From positions 1 through 38,534 of the forward strand of contig VAWH01000075.1 in assembly GCA_005888315.1 (NCBI GenBank): DNA of 38,534 nucleotides, given 5' to 3'. Of the stretch, positions 32,050 through 38,534 are shown piece after piece. How positions within the stretch are numbered: the first letter of the stretch is position 1; the number at the start of each line of letters is the position of its first letter. The translations under genes were made by a program, and so were the position numbers. This DNA comes from Actinomycetota bacterium (GTDB taxonomy: Bacteria > Actinomycetota > Thermoleophilia > Gaiellales > Gaiellaceae). The notes beneath the pieces are model-generated. The model saw nothing but the letters and a program-made list of their open reading frames with translations, did no database searches and was not told the DNA's origin.

Positions 32050-32101
32050 CTCCCCCACACGGACCTGAACCGTGCGCGTCTACCAATTCCGCCACATCCG
32101 C
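32018..32101 (-). tRNA. tRNA-Leu (anticodon CAG)
   Basis: A complete class II tRNA of 84 bases on the minus strand. The acceptor GCGGATG pairs with CATCCGC, discriminator A. There is a D-arm with GAATTGGTAGACGC, anticodon stem CACGG/CCGTG with loop TTCAGGT (anticodon CAG), a long variable arm GGGGGAGACCCC, and a T-arm GGAGG-TTCAAGT-CCTCT. It decodes CTG, the most used leucine codon here. CCA is not encoded. The 3' part is duplicated 3.2 kb away (28841) and the 5' part is repeated twice immediately upstream (32226 and 32389). Confidence 0.96.
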
Positions 32102-32110
32102 GCGGCGACA

Positions 32111-32116
32111 AGTGTA
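32111..32116 (-). promoter_or_regulatory. Putative -10 box of tRNA-Leu
   Basis: TACACT on the minus strand, 9 bases before the mature tRNA 5' end. It is conserved at 32273-32278 and 32437-32442 before the two extra 5' halves, so all three may be transcribed. Confidence 0.5.
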
Positions 32117-32225
32117 GCCGGGGGTTTCGAGGGCGAGACGGGCTTTGCCCGGCTCGCCTCAGCTGCGCCTGAATTGCCAGAGCAAGGAGGGGGCTCGCGG
32201 GGGAACCATGGGTTCACCCGCGCTT

Positions 32226-32263
32226 CCTGATCCGTGCGCGTCTACCAATTCCGCCACATCCGC
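32226..32263 (-). pseudogene. tRNA-Leu 5'-half copy 2
   Basis: Matches nucleotides 1-37 of tRNA-Leu(CAG) except for a change at the base before the anticodon-loop T (GGATCAGG for GGTTCAGG). Sequence diverges just after the anticodon, and no variable arm, T-arm or acceptor 3' strand follows. It keeps the TACACT box, so a short RNA could still be made. Confidence 0.75.
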
Positions 32264-32388
32264 GCGGCGACAAGTGTAGCCGGGGGTTTCGAGGGCGAGA
32301 CGGGCTTTGCCCTGCTCGCCCTCAGCTGCGCCTGAATTGCCAGAGCAAGGAGGGGGCTCGCGGGGGAACCCTGGGTTCAGCCGCGCTT

Positions 32389-32426
32389 CCTGATCCGTGC
32401 GCGTCTACCAATTCCGCCACATCCGC
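32389..32426 (-). pseudogene. tRNA-Leu 5'-half copy 3
   Basis: Same half-tRNA as copy 2, with the same GGATCAGG variant, so copies 2 and 3 are closer to each other than to the intact gene. Its upstream flank differs from the other units but keeps TACACT (32437-32442), and may be the original tRNA upstream region. Confidence 0.75.
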
Positions 32427-32474
32427 GCGGACGGGAAGTGTAGCCAGGGCTTTCGCCGGATACGTCTCCCCACG

Positions 32475-33428
32475 ATGGCCACGCAGTCACAGGAGCGCGC
32501 CGACCAGTCCCAATACGCCGAGAAGCCGGGCGAGCTCTCCAGAAGTGCCTGGGTCCGCGTGCTTAGGAGGACGGTTCGCGAGTTCAGCGAGGACAACCTG
32601 ACCGACTGGGCGGCGGCGCTGACCTACTACGGGATCGTCGCGATGTTCCCGGCGCTGATCGCGCTCGTCTCGATCCTCGGCCTGATCGGCACCTCTGCGA
32701 CGAAGCCGATCCTCGACAACCTCGGCAGCTTCGCTCCGGGGCCCGCGCACGAGATCCTGGCCAACGCGCTCCACGGTTTGACGCAAAGCCGTGGGAGCGC
32801 CGGGATCCTCTTCGCCGTCGGCCTGGTAGGAGCACTGTGGTCTGCGTCCGGGTACATCGGGGCGTTCATCCGCGCCTCGAACGCGATCTGGGACGTCGAG
32901 GAAGGACGGCCGATCTGGCGGATCCTGCCGTTGCGCCTGGTCGTCACCCTCGTGATGGTGATCTTGCTGGCGCTGAGCGCCGTCGCCGTCGTCGTGACCG
33001 GTCCGCTCGCGGACAAGGTCGGCAAGCTGATCGGGATCGGCGGCGTCGCCGTCACGGTGTGGGACATCGCCAAATGGCCGGTGTTGATCCTCGTCGTGAG
33101 CGTGATGTTCTCGATCCTCTACTACGCCTCGCCGAACGTCCGTCAGCCGAGCTTCCGCTGGGTGACGCCGGGCGGCGTCTTCGCCGTCCTCGCCTGGATC
33201 GTCGCCTCGGCGGTCTTCGGCCTCTATGTGGCCAACTTCGGCTCGTACAACAAGACATACGGCTCGCTCGGAGCGATCATCATCTTCCTCGTCTGGCTCT
33301 GGCTCTCGAACGTCGCGATCCTGTTCGGCGCTGAGCTCAACGCCGAGATCGCGCGCGGGCGGCAGATCGAGGCGGGCCAGCCGGAGGAGCGCGAACCCTT
33401 CCTGCCGCCGCGCAGGGAACCGAGCTAG
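32475..33428 (+). CDS. YihY/virulence factor BrkB family membrane protein
   Basis: 317 residues with six hydrophobic segments (from about 45 to 285). Family marks are FSEDNLTDWAAALTYYGIVAMFPALIALVSILGL near residue 38, ALWSASGYIGAFIRASNAIWDVEEGRP in the middle, and YGSLGAIIIFLVWLWLSNVAILFGAELNAE near the end. The family was once annotated as ribonuclease BN by mistake; its role is unresolved. ATG 32475 is chosen because the frame upstream runs through the tRNA-half repeats. A charged tail (REPFLPPRREPS) ends the protein, and the subtilase gene follows after 37 bases. Confidence 0.92.
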   Translation: MATQSQERADQSQYAEKPGELSRSAWVRVLRRTVREFSEDNLTDWAAALTYYGIVAMFPALIALVSILGLIGTSATKPILDNLGSFAPGPAHEILANALHGLTQSRGSAGILFAVGLVGALWSASGYIGAFIRASNAIWDVEEGRPIWRILPLRLVVTLVMVILLALSAVAVVVTGPLADKVGKLIGIGGVAVTVWDIAKWPVLILVVSVMFSILYYASPNVRQPSFRWVTPGGVFAVLAWIVASAVFGLYVANFGSYNKTYGSLGAIIIFLVWLWLSNVAILFGAELNAEIARGRQIEAGQPEEREPFLPPRREPS

Positions 33429-33452
33429 GGCAAGCGCGCGCCGGCCTGCGGC

Positions 33453-33458
33453 TAGGCT
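33453..33458 (+). promoter_or_regulatory. Putative -10 box of the subtilase gene
   Basis: TAGGCT followed by 7 bases and TTG 33466. It is identical to the boxes before uvrC and the cupin gene, and it supports the TTG start. Confidence 0.45.
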
Positions 33459-33465
33459 GATCTCC

Positions 33466-35871
33466 TTGAAGCGGGGTCTCGCTTTGCTTGCGGCGGTTGC
33501 GGCCGTCTGCGCGCTGGGAGGAGCGGGCGCCGCGCGATCGCCCAGGTCCGGCGGCCGGACGGAGGTCGTCGTGACTTTGCAGCGGCCCGCGCTCGTAGCC
33601 GCGATGGGCCTGCGCGCCCGGCGGAGCCCGGCATACATGCGGAAACTCGAAGCGGGACAGACGCAGCTCGAGCGCCTGATCGCGCAGAAGGTAACGTCGG
33701 CACAGATCCGCTGGCGGTACCGCTACGTGCTCGACGGGCTCGCGGTCGTGGTGCCGCGCCGTCAGATCCGCACGCTCGCGAAACTGCCCGGTGTCGCGCG
33801 CGTCTACCGCAGCGTCGACTACCACCCACTGCTCGACGAGAGCGTCCCGCTGATCAAAGCGCCGCAGCTCTGGGGACCCACGCGTGCGACGGCGGGCCAG
33901 GGGATCAAGATCGGGATCATCGACGACGGCGTCGACCAAGCCCACCGCTTCTTCAGCCCGGCCGGCTTCGCGATGCCGCCTGGCTTTCCGAAGGGAAATA
34001 CGGCCTTCACGACCGCGAAGGTGATCGTGGCGCGAGCTTTTCCGCCGCCGGGTGCGACGTGGAAGTACTCCTCGCGCCCATTCGATCCCGCCCTCTCCGA
34101 GCACGCGACGCACGTCGCCGGGATCGCGGCGGGCGACTACGGAGCGACGCAGCGCAACGGACGGCCGGTCTCCGGCGTCGCGCCGGCCGCGTACATCGGC
34201 AACTACAAGGTGCTGACCGTACCGACGCCGGACGTGGGGCTGAACGGCAACTCGCCCGAGATCGTCAAGGGGATCGACGCCGCGGTCGCGGACGGCATGG
34301 ACGTGATCAACCTCTCACTCGGCGAACCCGAGATCGACCCCGACCGCGACCTCGTGGTCAAGGCGATCAACGCCGCCGCCGACGCAGGCGTCGTGCCTGC
34401 GATCGCCGCCGGCAACGACTTCGGCGAGTTCGGCTTCGGCTCGATCTCCTCGCCGGGCGACGCGGCCAAGGCGATCACCGCGGCAGCCGTGACCAAGGGC
34501 GCGGTCATCGCCGACTTCTCGAGCGGCGGGCCGAACGGGATCGACCTCGGCTTCAAGCCGGACGTCAGCGCGCCCGGCGTCAACATCCTCTCGTCGGTAC
34601 CGAAAGGCTGGGACATCTTCAGCGGCACGAGCATGGCCTCGCCCCACGTCGCCGGTGCGGCGGCGCTGCTGCTGCAGCGGCACCCGGACTGGACGCCCGC
34701 CCAGGTGAAATCGGCGCTGGCGCTCACGGGGCGACCGGTCTGGACCGATGCGAGGCAAAGCCACGAGGTCGCTCCCACCCGTGAAGGCGGCGGCCTGATC
34801 GACGTGGCGGCGGCGAACGATCCGCTGCTCTTCGCGTCACCGCCTGCGGTCTCGTTCCGTTTTCTTCACCGCGGCGAGTCGCGCACGGTTCCGGTCACGC
34901 TGACGGACGCAGGCGGCGGGAGCGGCGCCTGGACGGTGACGATTCAGACGCTGGCGACGGCCGGCGGCGTCACGGTCTCGGCGCCGGCCGCGGCCTTGGT
35001 TCCAGGCGCGCTTCAGGTCCACGCGGCCGTGGCCGGCGGCGCGCAGGAGGGCGACACGACCGGCTTCGTCGTCCTCTCGCGAGGCGCCGTGTCTCGCAGG
35101 ATTGCGTTCTGGCTTCGCGTGACGGTGCCGAAGCTCGGCCACGACCGGCACGGGACGCTGCGGCGGCCCGGAATCTATCGCGGCAACACGGCCCGCGGGG
35201 CATCGCGCGTTGGCTGCTACCGCTACCCGGCGGATCCCTCGCCGCTCGACATCTCGCCGTGCCTACGCGGGCCCGAGCAGGTCTTCCGATTCGCGCTGGC
35301 GCGGACGGTCGCGAACTTCGGCGTCGTCGTCCTCTCCCACGCTCGAGGTACGCGCGTGCAGCCTCGCGTCGTCCGCGCGGGCGACGAGAACGGCCTGACC
35401 GGGTACGCCGGCCTGCCGCTGAACCTGAATCCATATCTGCCGACTTACGACCACCTCTCGCCCGCAGTCGGAGCCGTCCGTCCAGATCGAGGTGCCTACG
35501 ACGTCGTCTTCGACACGCCCAGCCGCCGCGCCGCCGGCAAGTTCACCTTCCGGTTCTGGATCGGAGACACGAAACCGCCGCGCGTGCGGCTGCTCACGCG
35601 CGGGACTCGCGCCGGCAGCCTCCTACGCCTTCGCGTTACCGACGGTGGCTCCGGCATCGATCCGGCGTCGATCCGGGCCACGCTCGACGGCCGCGGCGTA
35701 GGCGTCCGCTACCGCCACGGACGTGCGACCATCTCGACGCGTGCGCTCAGCCGGGGCCGCCACCGGCTCGTCTTCCAGGTCTCCGACTACCAGGAGACGA
35801 AGAACATGGAGAACAGCGGCCGGATCCTCCCGAACACGCGCCGGCTCGGGGCGCGCTTCATGATCACCTAG
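33466..35871 (+). CDS. Secreted subtilisin-like serine protease (S8) with inhibitor-like propeptide
   Basis: 801 residues: a signal peptide (MKRGLALLAAVAAVCALGGAGA), an I9-like propeptide (about 30-120, with RWRYRYVLDGLAVVVPRRQIRTLAKLPGV), a catalytic domain (about 140-440) and a long C-terminal part rich in beta strands. The triad is Asp153 (IGIIDDGVD), His216 (HATHVAGIAAG) and Ser389 (SGTSMASPHVAG), with the oxyanion Asn in AAGNDFG. The C-terminal part contains a NEAT- or Fn-like stretch (SFRFLHRGESRTVPVTLTD) and a final Ig-like region with RLRVTDGGSGIDP. Location is extracellular. TTG 33466 is chosen for the signal peptide and the -10 spacing. It overlaps the convergent small gene by 4 bases. 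Confidence 0.92.
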   Translation: MKRGLALLAAVAAVCALGGAGAARSPRSGGRTEVVVTLQRPALVAAMGLRARRSPAYMRKLEAGQTQLERLIAQKVTSAQIRWRYRYVLDGLAVVVPRRQIRTLAKLPGVARVYRSVDYHPLLDESVPLIKAPQLWGPTRATAGQGIKIGIIDDGVDQAHRFFSPAGFAMPPGFPKGNTAFTTAKVIVARAFPPPGATWKYSSRPFDPALSEHATHVAGIAAGDYGATQRNGRPVSGVAPAAYIGNYKVLTVPTPDVGLNGNSPEIVKGIDAAVADGMDVINLSLGEPEIDPDRDLVVKAINAAADAGVVPAIAAGNDFGEFGFGSISSPGDAAKAITAAAVTKGAVIADFSSGGPNGIDLGFKPDVSAPGVNILSSVPKGWDIFSGTSMASPHVAGAAALLLQRHPDWTPAQVKSALALTGRPVWTDARQSHEVAPTREGGGLIDVAAANDPLLFASPPAVSFRFLHRGESRTVPVTLTDAGGGSGAWTVTIQTLATAGGVTVSAPAAALVPGALQVHAAVAGGAQEGDTTGFVVLSRGAVSRRIAFWLRVTVPKLGHDRHGTLRRPGIYRGNTARGASRVGCYRYPADPSPLDISPCLRGPEQVFRFALARTVANFGVVVLSHARGTRVQPRVVRAGDENGLTGYAGLPLNLNPYLPTYDHLSPAVGAVRPDRGAYDVVFDTPSRRAAGKFTFRFWIGDTKPPRVRLLTRGTRAGSLLRLRVTDGGSGIDPASIRATLDGRGVGVRYRHGRATISTRALSRGRHRLVFQVSDYQETKNMENSGRILPNTRRLGARFMIT

Positions 35872-36107
35872 CGGTCGCGCTCGTCGATCGTCGGCAGCTG
35901 CGAGAGATCGCGCTGCACGCTCGCGGCGAACTCGTCGCTCTCGTCGAGCTCATCGTCGGTCCGGAGCAGCTTCAGCTGCGACTTCCGGCGATCGCGGTCA
36001 CGGCGGCGCCGCGCCTCGAAGCCGAAGTTCCTGGCGAGCCGCGGCCACTCGGCGCCGATGACGGCGAGGACCGCGCACGCGAGGAGCGCGATCGACAGCC
36101 AGCTCAC
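35868..36107 (-). CDS. Small membrane-anchored protein, unknown function
   Basis: 79 residues. One N-terminal transmembrane helix (WLSIALLACAVLAVIGAEW) is followed by a highly charged cytoplasmic part (RRRRDRDRRKSQLKLL, then acidic DDELDESDEF). Such single-helix charged proteins are common in actinobacteria and unassigned. The GTG start follows TAGAAT (36122-36117) by 9 bases with no Shine-Dalgarno sequence. The 3' end overlaps the subtilase stop region by 4 bases. Confidence 0.65.
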   Translation of the reverse strand: MSWLSIALLACAVLAVIGAEWPRLARNFGFEARRRRDRDRRKSQLKLLRTDDELDESDEFAASVQRDLSQLPTIDERDR

Positions 36108-36169
36108 GGGAAAATCATTCTACCGCCAAGCTCTAAAGACCCCGCGCGGTCGACCCGATATTTGGAGGC

Positions 36170-36334
36170 ATGAAGGACCCGGCGCTCGCCATCCCCTACC
36201 TCGTCCTCTGGGTCGCGATGATGCGCGCGCTCCTGGTGCGCGCACAGGTGCTGCCGGCGACGTGCAACCGCTGCGGGCGGCCGTACGAGCGCCGCGAGCT
36301 CGGCGAAACGGTGTGCAGCTGCGAGCGGGCCTAG
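36170..36334 (+). CDS. Small Cys-rich protein, possible zinc ribbon
   Basis: 54 residues: a short hydrophobic N-terminus (MKDPALAIPYLVLWVAMMRALL) and then TCNRCGRPYERRELGETVCSCERA. The CxxC...CxC arrangement is suited to one zinc ion. It reads like a small membrane-associated zinc ribbon. GGAGG lies directly before the ATG (spacing 1-2), closer than ideal, and GATATT ends 7 bases upstream. It is below common gene-calling limits. It diverges from the small membrane-anchored gene, with 62 bases between them. Confidence 0.58.
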   Translation: MKDPALAIPYLVLWVAMMRALLVRAQVLPATCNRCGRPYERRELGETVCSCERA

Positions 36335-36365
36335 GGCGCGAGCCGGCGCCCACAGCTAATCTCTC

Positions 36366-36385
36366 GGCGGAGCTCCGGCTCCGCC
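36366..36385 (+). terminator. Hairpin in the ABC-F upstream region
   Basis: GGCGGAGC, loop TCCG, GCTCCGCC and then TTATG. It lies 64 bases before the ABC-F start, after the small Cys-rich gene. It can end transcription of that gene or act as an attenuator in the ABC-F leader, a mode of control known for some antibiotic-resistance ABC-F genes. Confidence 0.45.
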
Positions 36386-36448
36386 TTATGCGGACCCGCT
36401 GACCGATACCGACGCACTCGTTCCTTTCGGCCAGAAGGTGGTCTGCAG

Positions 36449-37786
36449 ATGCAGCAACCCCACGGCGTCCTCGCCGCCCGCAACATCGCCAAATCTTACG
36501 GCGACACGGTCGTCCTCGAAAACCTGTCCGTGACTATCACTCCGGCCAGCCGAATCGGGATCGTCGGCCCGAACGGGATCGGCAAATCGACCCTGCTGCG
36601 TCTCCTCGCCGAAGCCGAGGAGCCCGACTCAGGTGTCGTCAGCAAGCCGCCCGAGCTCAGCGTCGCCTATCTCGCGCAGCAGCGCCAAGCTGCGGGCCTC
36701 TCCGGCGGCGAGGCCGCAAGGCGAAAGCTCGAGGCGATCCTCGCGACGCAAGCGGACGTCCTCCTGCTGGACGAGCCCACGAACGACCTCGATTTCGCGG
36801 CGCTCGAGCTGCTCGAGCGCTTCCTGGACCGACATCGAGGCGGTCTCGCCGTCGTCTCGCACGACCGCGCTTTTCTCGAAGGGATGACGAGCATCCTCGA
36901 ATTCGAGGCCGAAACGCGGCGCGTGCGCGAATACCACGGCGGCTGGCAGCAATTCGAAGAGCAGCGCGCCGCAGCAAGAGCCCGCCACGAGTCTGCGTAT
37001 GCGACGTACGCGGTGGAGCGGAAACGGGTCGAGCAGCAAGTGCAGCGGATGCGCCGCTGGGAAGAGCGCGGCTACGGCCAGGGCCGAAAGAAGAAGAAGA
37101 CGAAAGACGTCAAGAAGTCGGGCGAGCGAAAGCTCGCACGCGTCGAGCGGGTCGAGAAGCCGTGGACGCCCTGGCAGCTCAAATTCGGCTTTGCGAACAG
37201 CGAGGGCGGTAGTGGCGGCGGCGTCGCCCGCCTCGAGCGTGCGACCGTCGATCGGAACGGCTTTCGGCTCGGACCGATCGACCTAGAGCTTCGCAGTGGA
37301 GACCGGCTCGCGCTCCTCGGCCGAAACGGGTCCGGCAAGACGACGCTTCTCAAGGCGCTGCTCGGGGAGCTGCCGCTGGCGTCGGGCCGCCGCTCGGTCG
37401 GGCCCGGTGTCGTCATGGGAGAGCTTCCTCAAGGCCCGAGCGTCTTTGCCGGGAACGAGCGACTGCTCGAGTCCTTCGTCGCGCAGGCCGGCCTCGCCGT
37501 CAACACGGCCCGCGCGCTCCTCGCGAAGTTCGCGCTCGGAACAGACCATGTGCTGCGACCGGTGCGGTCACTGTCCCCAGGCGAGCGCAGCCGCGCCACG
37601 ATCGCGCTCCTCGTCGCGCGGGGCGTCAATACGCTCGTACTCGACGAGCCGACCAACAATCTCGACCTGGAAGCGATCGAGCAGCTCGAGCTCGCCCTCG
37701 CGGATTTCCAGGGCACCGTCGCGCTGGTCACGCACGACCGACGCTTCCTCGCTGCGTTCGCCGCGACTCAGACGATCGAGCTTTAG
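36449..37786 (+). CDS. ABC-F family ATPase with a shortened first domain
   Basis: 445 residues with two ATP-binding domains and no membrane part, as in ABC-F proteins that act on the ribosome (translation factors or ribosome-protection antibiotic resistance). Domain 1: Walker A GPNGIGKST (40-48), signature LSGGE (84-88), Walker B LLLDEPTND (105-113). The linker (about 170-240) is long, basic and probably coiled (RKRVEQQVQRMRRWEERGYGQGRKKKK). Domain 2: GRNGSGKTT (291-299), LSPGE (375-379), LVLDEPTNN (396-404). In domain 1 only about five residues separate the Q-loop from the signature, against about 46 in domain 2. AAGGTGG lies 8 bases before the ATG. Confidence 0.9.
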   Translation: MQQPHGVLAARNIAKSYGDTVVLENLSVTITPASRIGIVGPNGIGKSTLLRLLAEAEEPDSGVVSKPPELSVAYLAQQRQAAGLSGGEAARRKLEAILATQADVLLLDEPTNDLDFAALELLERFLDRHRGGLAVVSHDRAFLEGMTSILEFEAETRRVREYHGGWQQFEEQRAAARARHESAYATYAVERKRVEQQVQRMRRWEERGYGQGRKKKKTKDVKKSGERKLARVERVEKPWTPWQLKFGFANSEGGSGGGVARLERATVDRNGFRLGPIDLELRSGDRLALLGRNGSGKTTLLKALLGELPLASGRRSVGPGVVMGELPQGPSVFAGNERLLESFVAQAGLAVNTARALLAKFALGTDHVLRPVRSLSPGERSRATIALLVARGVNTLVLDEPTNNLDLEAIEQLELALADFQGTVALVTHDRRFLAAFAATQTIEL

Positions 37787-37789
37787 GCT
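37784..37789 (+). promoter_or_regulatory. Putative -10 box of the cupin gene
   Basis: TAGGCT, whose first three bases are the ABC-F stop codon, ends 6 bases before GTG 37796. It is the third TAGGCT box in the window at nearly the same spacing. Confidence 0.4.
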
Positions 37790-37795
37790 GCCGGC

Positions 37796-38176
37796 GTGGG
37801 CTTTCGCGCGATCCGTCCGGACCAGCTGGAGTGGATGACACGTCCTCACGACCCGGCCGAACCGGCGCGCCATGTCGCCGAGCTGAGCGACCTGGCCGGC
37901 TTCGCCCGCACCCGGGCGAACATCTGGCGTTACGAGCCCGGCGCCAAGGGACGCCGCCACAGGCATAAGCAGCAAGAGGAGACGTTCGTCGTCCTCGCGG
38001 GAGCGCTGACGATGTACCTGGGCGACCCGCCGGAGCGGGTCGACGTTCCGACAGGCGGGTTGATCCACGTGGAGCCCGGCACAGCGCTACAGACGGTGAA
38101 CCAGGGCGACGAGGACCTCGTCCTTTACGCCTATGGCACGCCGCCGGAGTCGGAGCACGCCGAGATTCTCGATTAG
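37796..38176 (+). CDS. Cupin-domain protein
   Basis: 126 residues forming one conserved beta-barrel. Cupin motif 1 is KGRRHRHKQQEETFVVLAG, giving His55, His57 and a Glu at 61-62 as metal ligands. In motif 2 (VEPGTALQTVNQGDED) the usual histidine position is occupied by Gln99. With three rather than four standard ligands, it could bind metal weakly or serve as a small-molecule-binding or isomerase-like protein. The substrate is unknown. It follows the ABC-F gene by 9 bases but may have its own leaderless promoter. Confidence 0.85.
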   Translation: MGFRAIRPDQLEWMTRPHDPAEPARHVAELSDLAGFARTRANIWRYEPGAKGRRHRHKQQEETFVVLAGALTMYLGDPPERVDVPTGGLIHVEPGTALQTVNQGDEDLVLYAYGTPPESEHAEILD

Positions 38177-38191
38177 GCCACGGCAGCGCGG

Positions 38192-38534
38192 CTAGCCGAT
38201 CGGCCGCAGCGCCCGCGCCGCCGCTACCAGCAGCTCCCCACTCGACGCTCTGACCGTCACGTGAAGTCCGTTCACGACGGCGTATCCTGTGAGCGCATTC
38301 ATCGCGAGCGGCGCTGAAGGCGACGGCGGCTGCGCACCGGTCCACGGAACGTAGAGCCGTCCGTCGAGCTCCGAGACCGGCAGCGGTGGTAGTCGTGGCC
38401 CCGCGTAAGCGCTCTCGCTCACAGATCGGACCGATTCCCAGATTTGCACGAACGGCTGCTCGAAATCCGGCACCTCCGCGGAGCTCATCGCGCCGTACAC
38501 CAACTGGGCGCCGGACCAGTCCTCTGCCGCACGG
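38192..38534 (-). CDS. Hypothetical protein, truncated at the window edge
   Basis: At least 113 residues. The frame stays open to the right end (RAAEDWSGAQLVYGAM at the edge), so the N-terminus lies outside. The visible part includes FEQPFVQIWESVRSV, then SELDGRLYVPWTGAQPPSPSAP, and a C-terminal strand pattern GYAVVNGLHVTVRASSGELLVAAARALRPIG. No family recognised. It converges on the cupin gene across 15 bases. Confidence 0.55.
   Translation of the reverse strand, partial: RAAEDWSGAQLVYGAMSSAEVPDFEQPFVQIWESVRSVSESAYAGPRLPPLPVSELDGRLYVPWTGAQPPSPSAPLAMNALTGYAVVNGLHVTVRASSGELLVAAARALRPIG

Larger units (their letters stand above)
32064..32430. repeat. Tandem repeat of tRNA-Leu 5' half plus promoter (162-163 bp units)
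   Basis: Two full units (32064-32225 and 32226-32388) and a partial third (32389-32430, with weaker similarity to about 32456). Each begins with tRNA-Leu nucleotides 1-37 on the minus strand, that is, up to the anticodon loop. Then comes a TACACT box 9-10 bases before the tRNA 5' end, a long hairpin with GGGC-AAA-GCCC at its tip and flanking GAGGGCGAG/CTCGCCCTC arms, and a GAACC...GGTTC stem. Only the first unit is joined to a tRNA 3' half. The whole 373-base gap between the tRNA and the YihY-family gene is accounted for by these units. Confidence 0.88.

Noticed and set aside
32226-32430. Extra tRNA-Leu genes in the tandem repeats
   Set aside because: Only nucleotides 1-37 are present; there is no matching anticodon stem, variable arm, T-arm or acceptor 3' strand, so they cannot fold as tRNAs.
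32064-32430. CRISPR array
   Set aside because: The repeated unit is 162 bp with near-identical spacers, contains half a tRNA, and there are no cas genes.

Overview
The window looks like chromosomal DNA of a GC-rich actinobacterium, most likely a deep-branching Thermoleophilia/Gaiellales-type lineage (inference). The grounds are a whiA-gap-pgk-tpiA cluster, a TAnnnT type of -10 box, HemQ-family and DUF3467 proteins, and many GTG/TTG starts. Genes are tightly packed, and convergent neighbours often overlap by 4 to 107 bases. No 16S rRNA or other decisive taxonomic marker is present.

Layout. 1-9.7 kb: tRNA-Gly(CCC), two envelope proteins, class I fructose-bisphosphate aldolase, class II FBPase (glpX), argS, a TrkA-type K+ channel, DUF3467, an M48 protease, a phosphoesterase and an ECF sigma factor. 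9.7-17.1 kb (minus strand): ogt-whiA-gap-pgk-class V aminotransferase-tpiA-gpmI. With the aldolase and glpX this covers most of the triose part of glycolysis/gluconeogenesis. 17.1-28.8 kb: a duplicated repeat in front of pruA, a flippase-like membrane protein, an MFS exporter, uvrC, two tandem secreted clan GH-A glycosidase-like proteins, hemQ, bcp and small membrane or secreted proteins. 28.84-32.05 kb: a 3.2-kb gene-poor segment bounded by identical 38-bp direct repeats, one being the 3' end of tRNA-Leu(CAG). This looks like a decayed or non-autonomous integrated element; it carries a third GH-A paralogue and fragments of unknown function. 32.06-32.45 kb: 162-bp tandem repeats, each holding the 5' half of the same tRNA-Leu plus its promoter. 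32.5-38.5 kb: YihY-family protein, secreted subtilase, small proteins, a compact ABC-F ATPase, a cupin and a gene running off the right edge.

The main things to look at again are: the tRNA-Leu locus (att-like repeats on one side, amplified 5' halves on the other); an ArgRS whose HIGH motif reads TVAA; an ABC-F protein lacking about 40 residues between Q-loop and signature in its first ATPase domain; a compact PGK; a K+ channel without a TVGYG filter; a family of two-hairpin intergenic repeats; and a recurring arrangement in which a TAnnnT hexamer lies 6-9 bases before the start codon, implying widespread leaderless transcription. All functional names come from reading motifs by eye; no database search was run.
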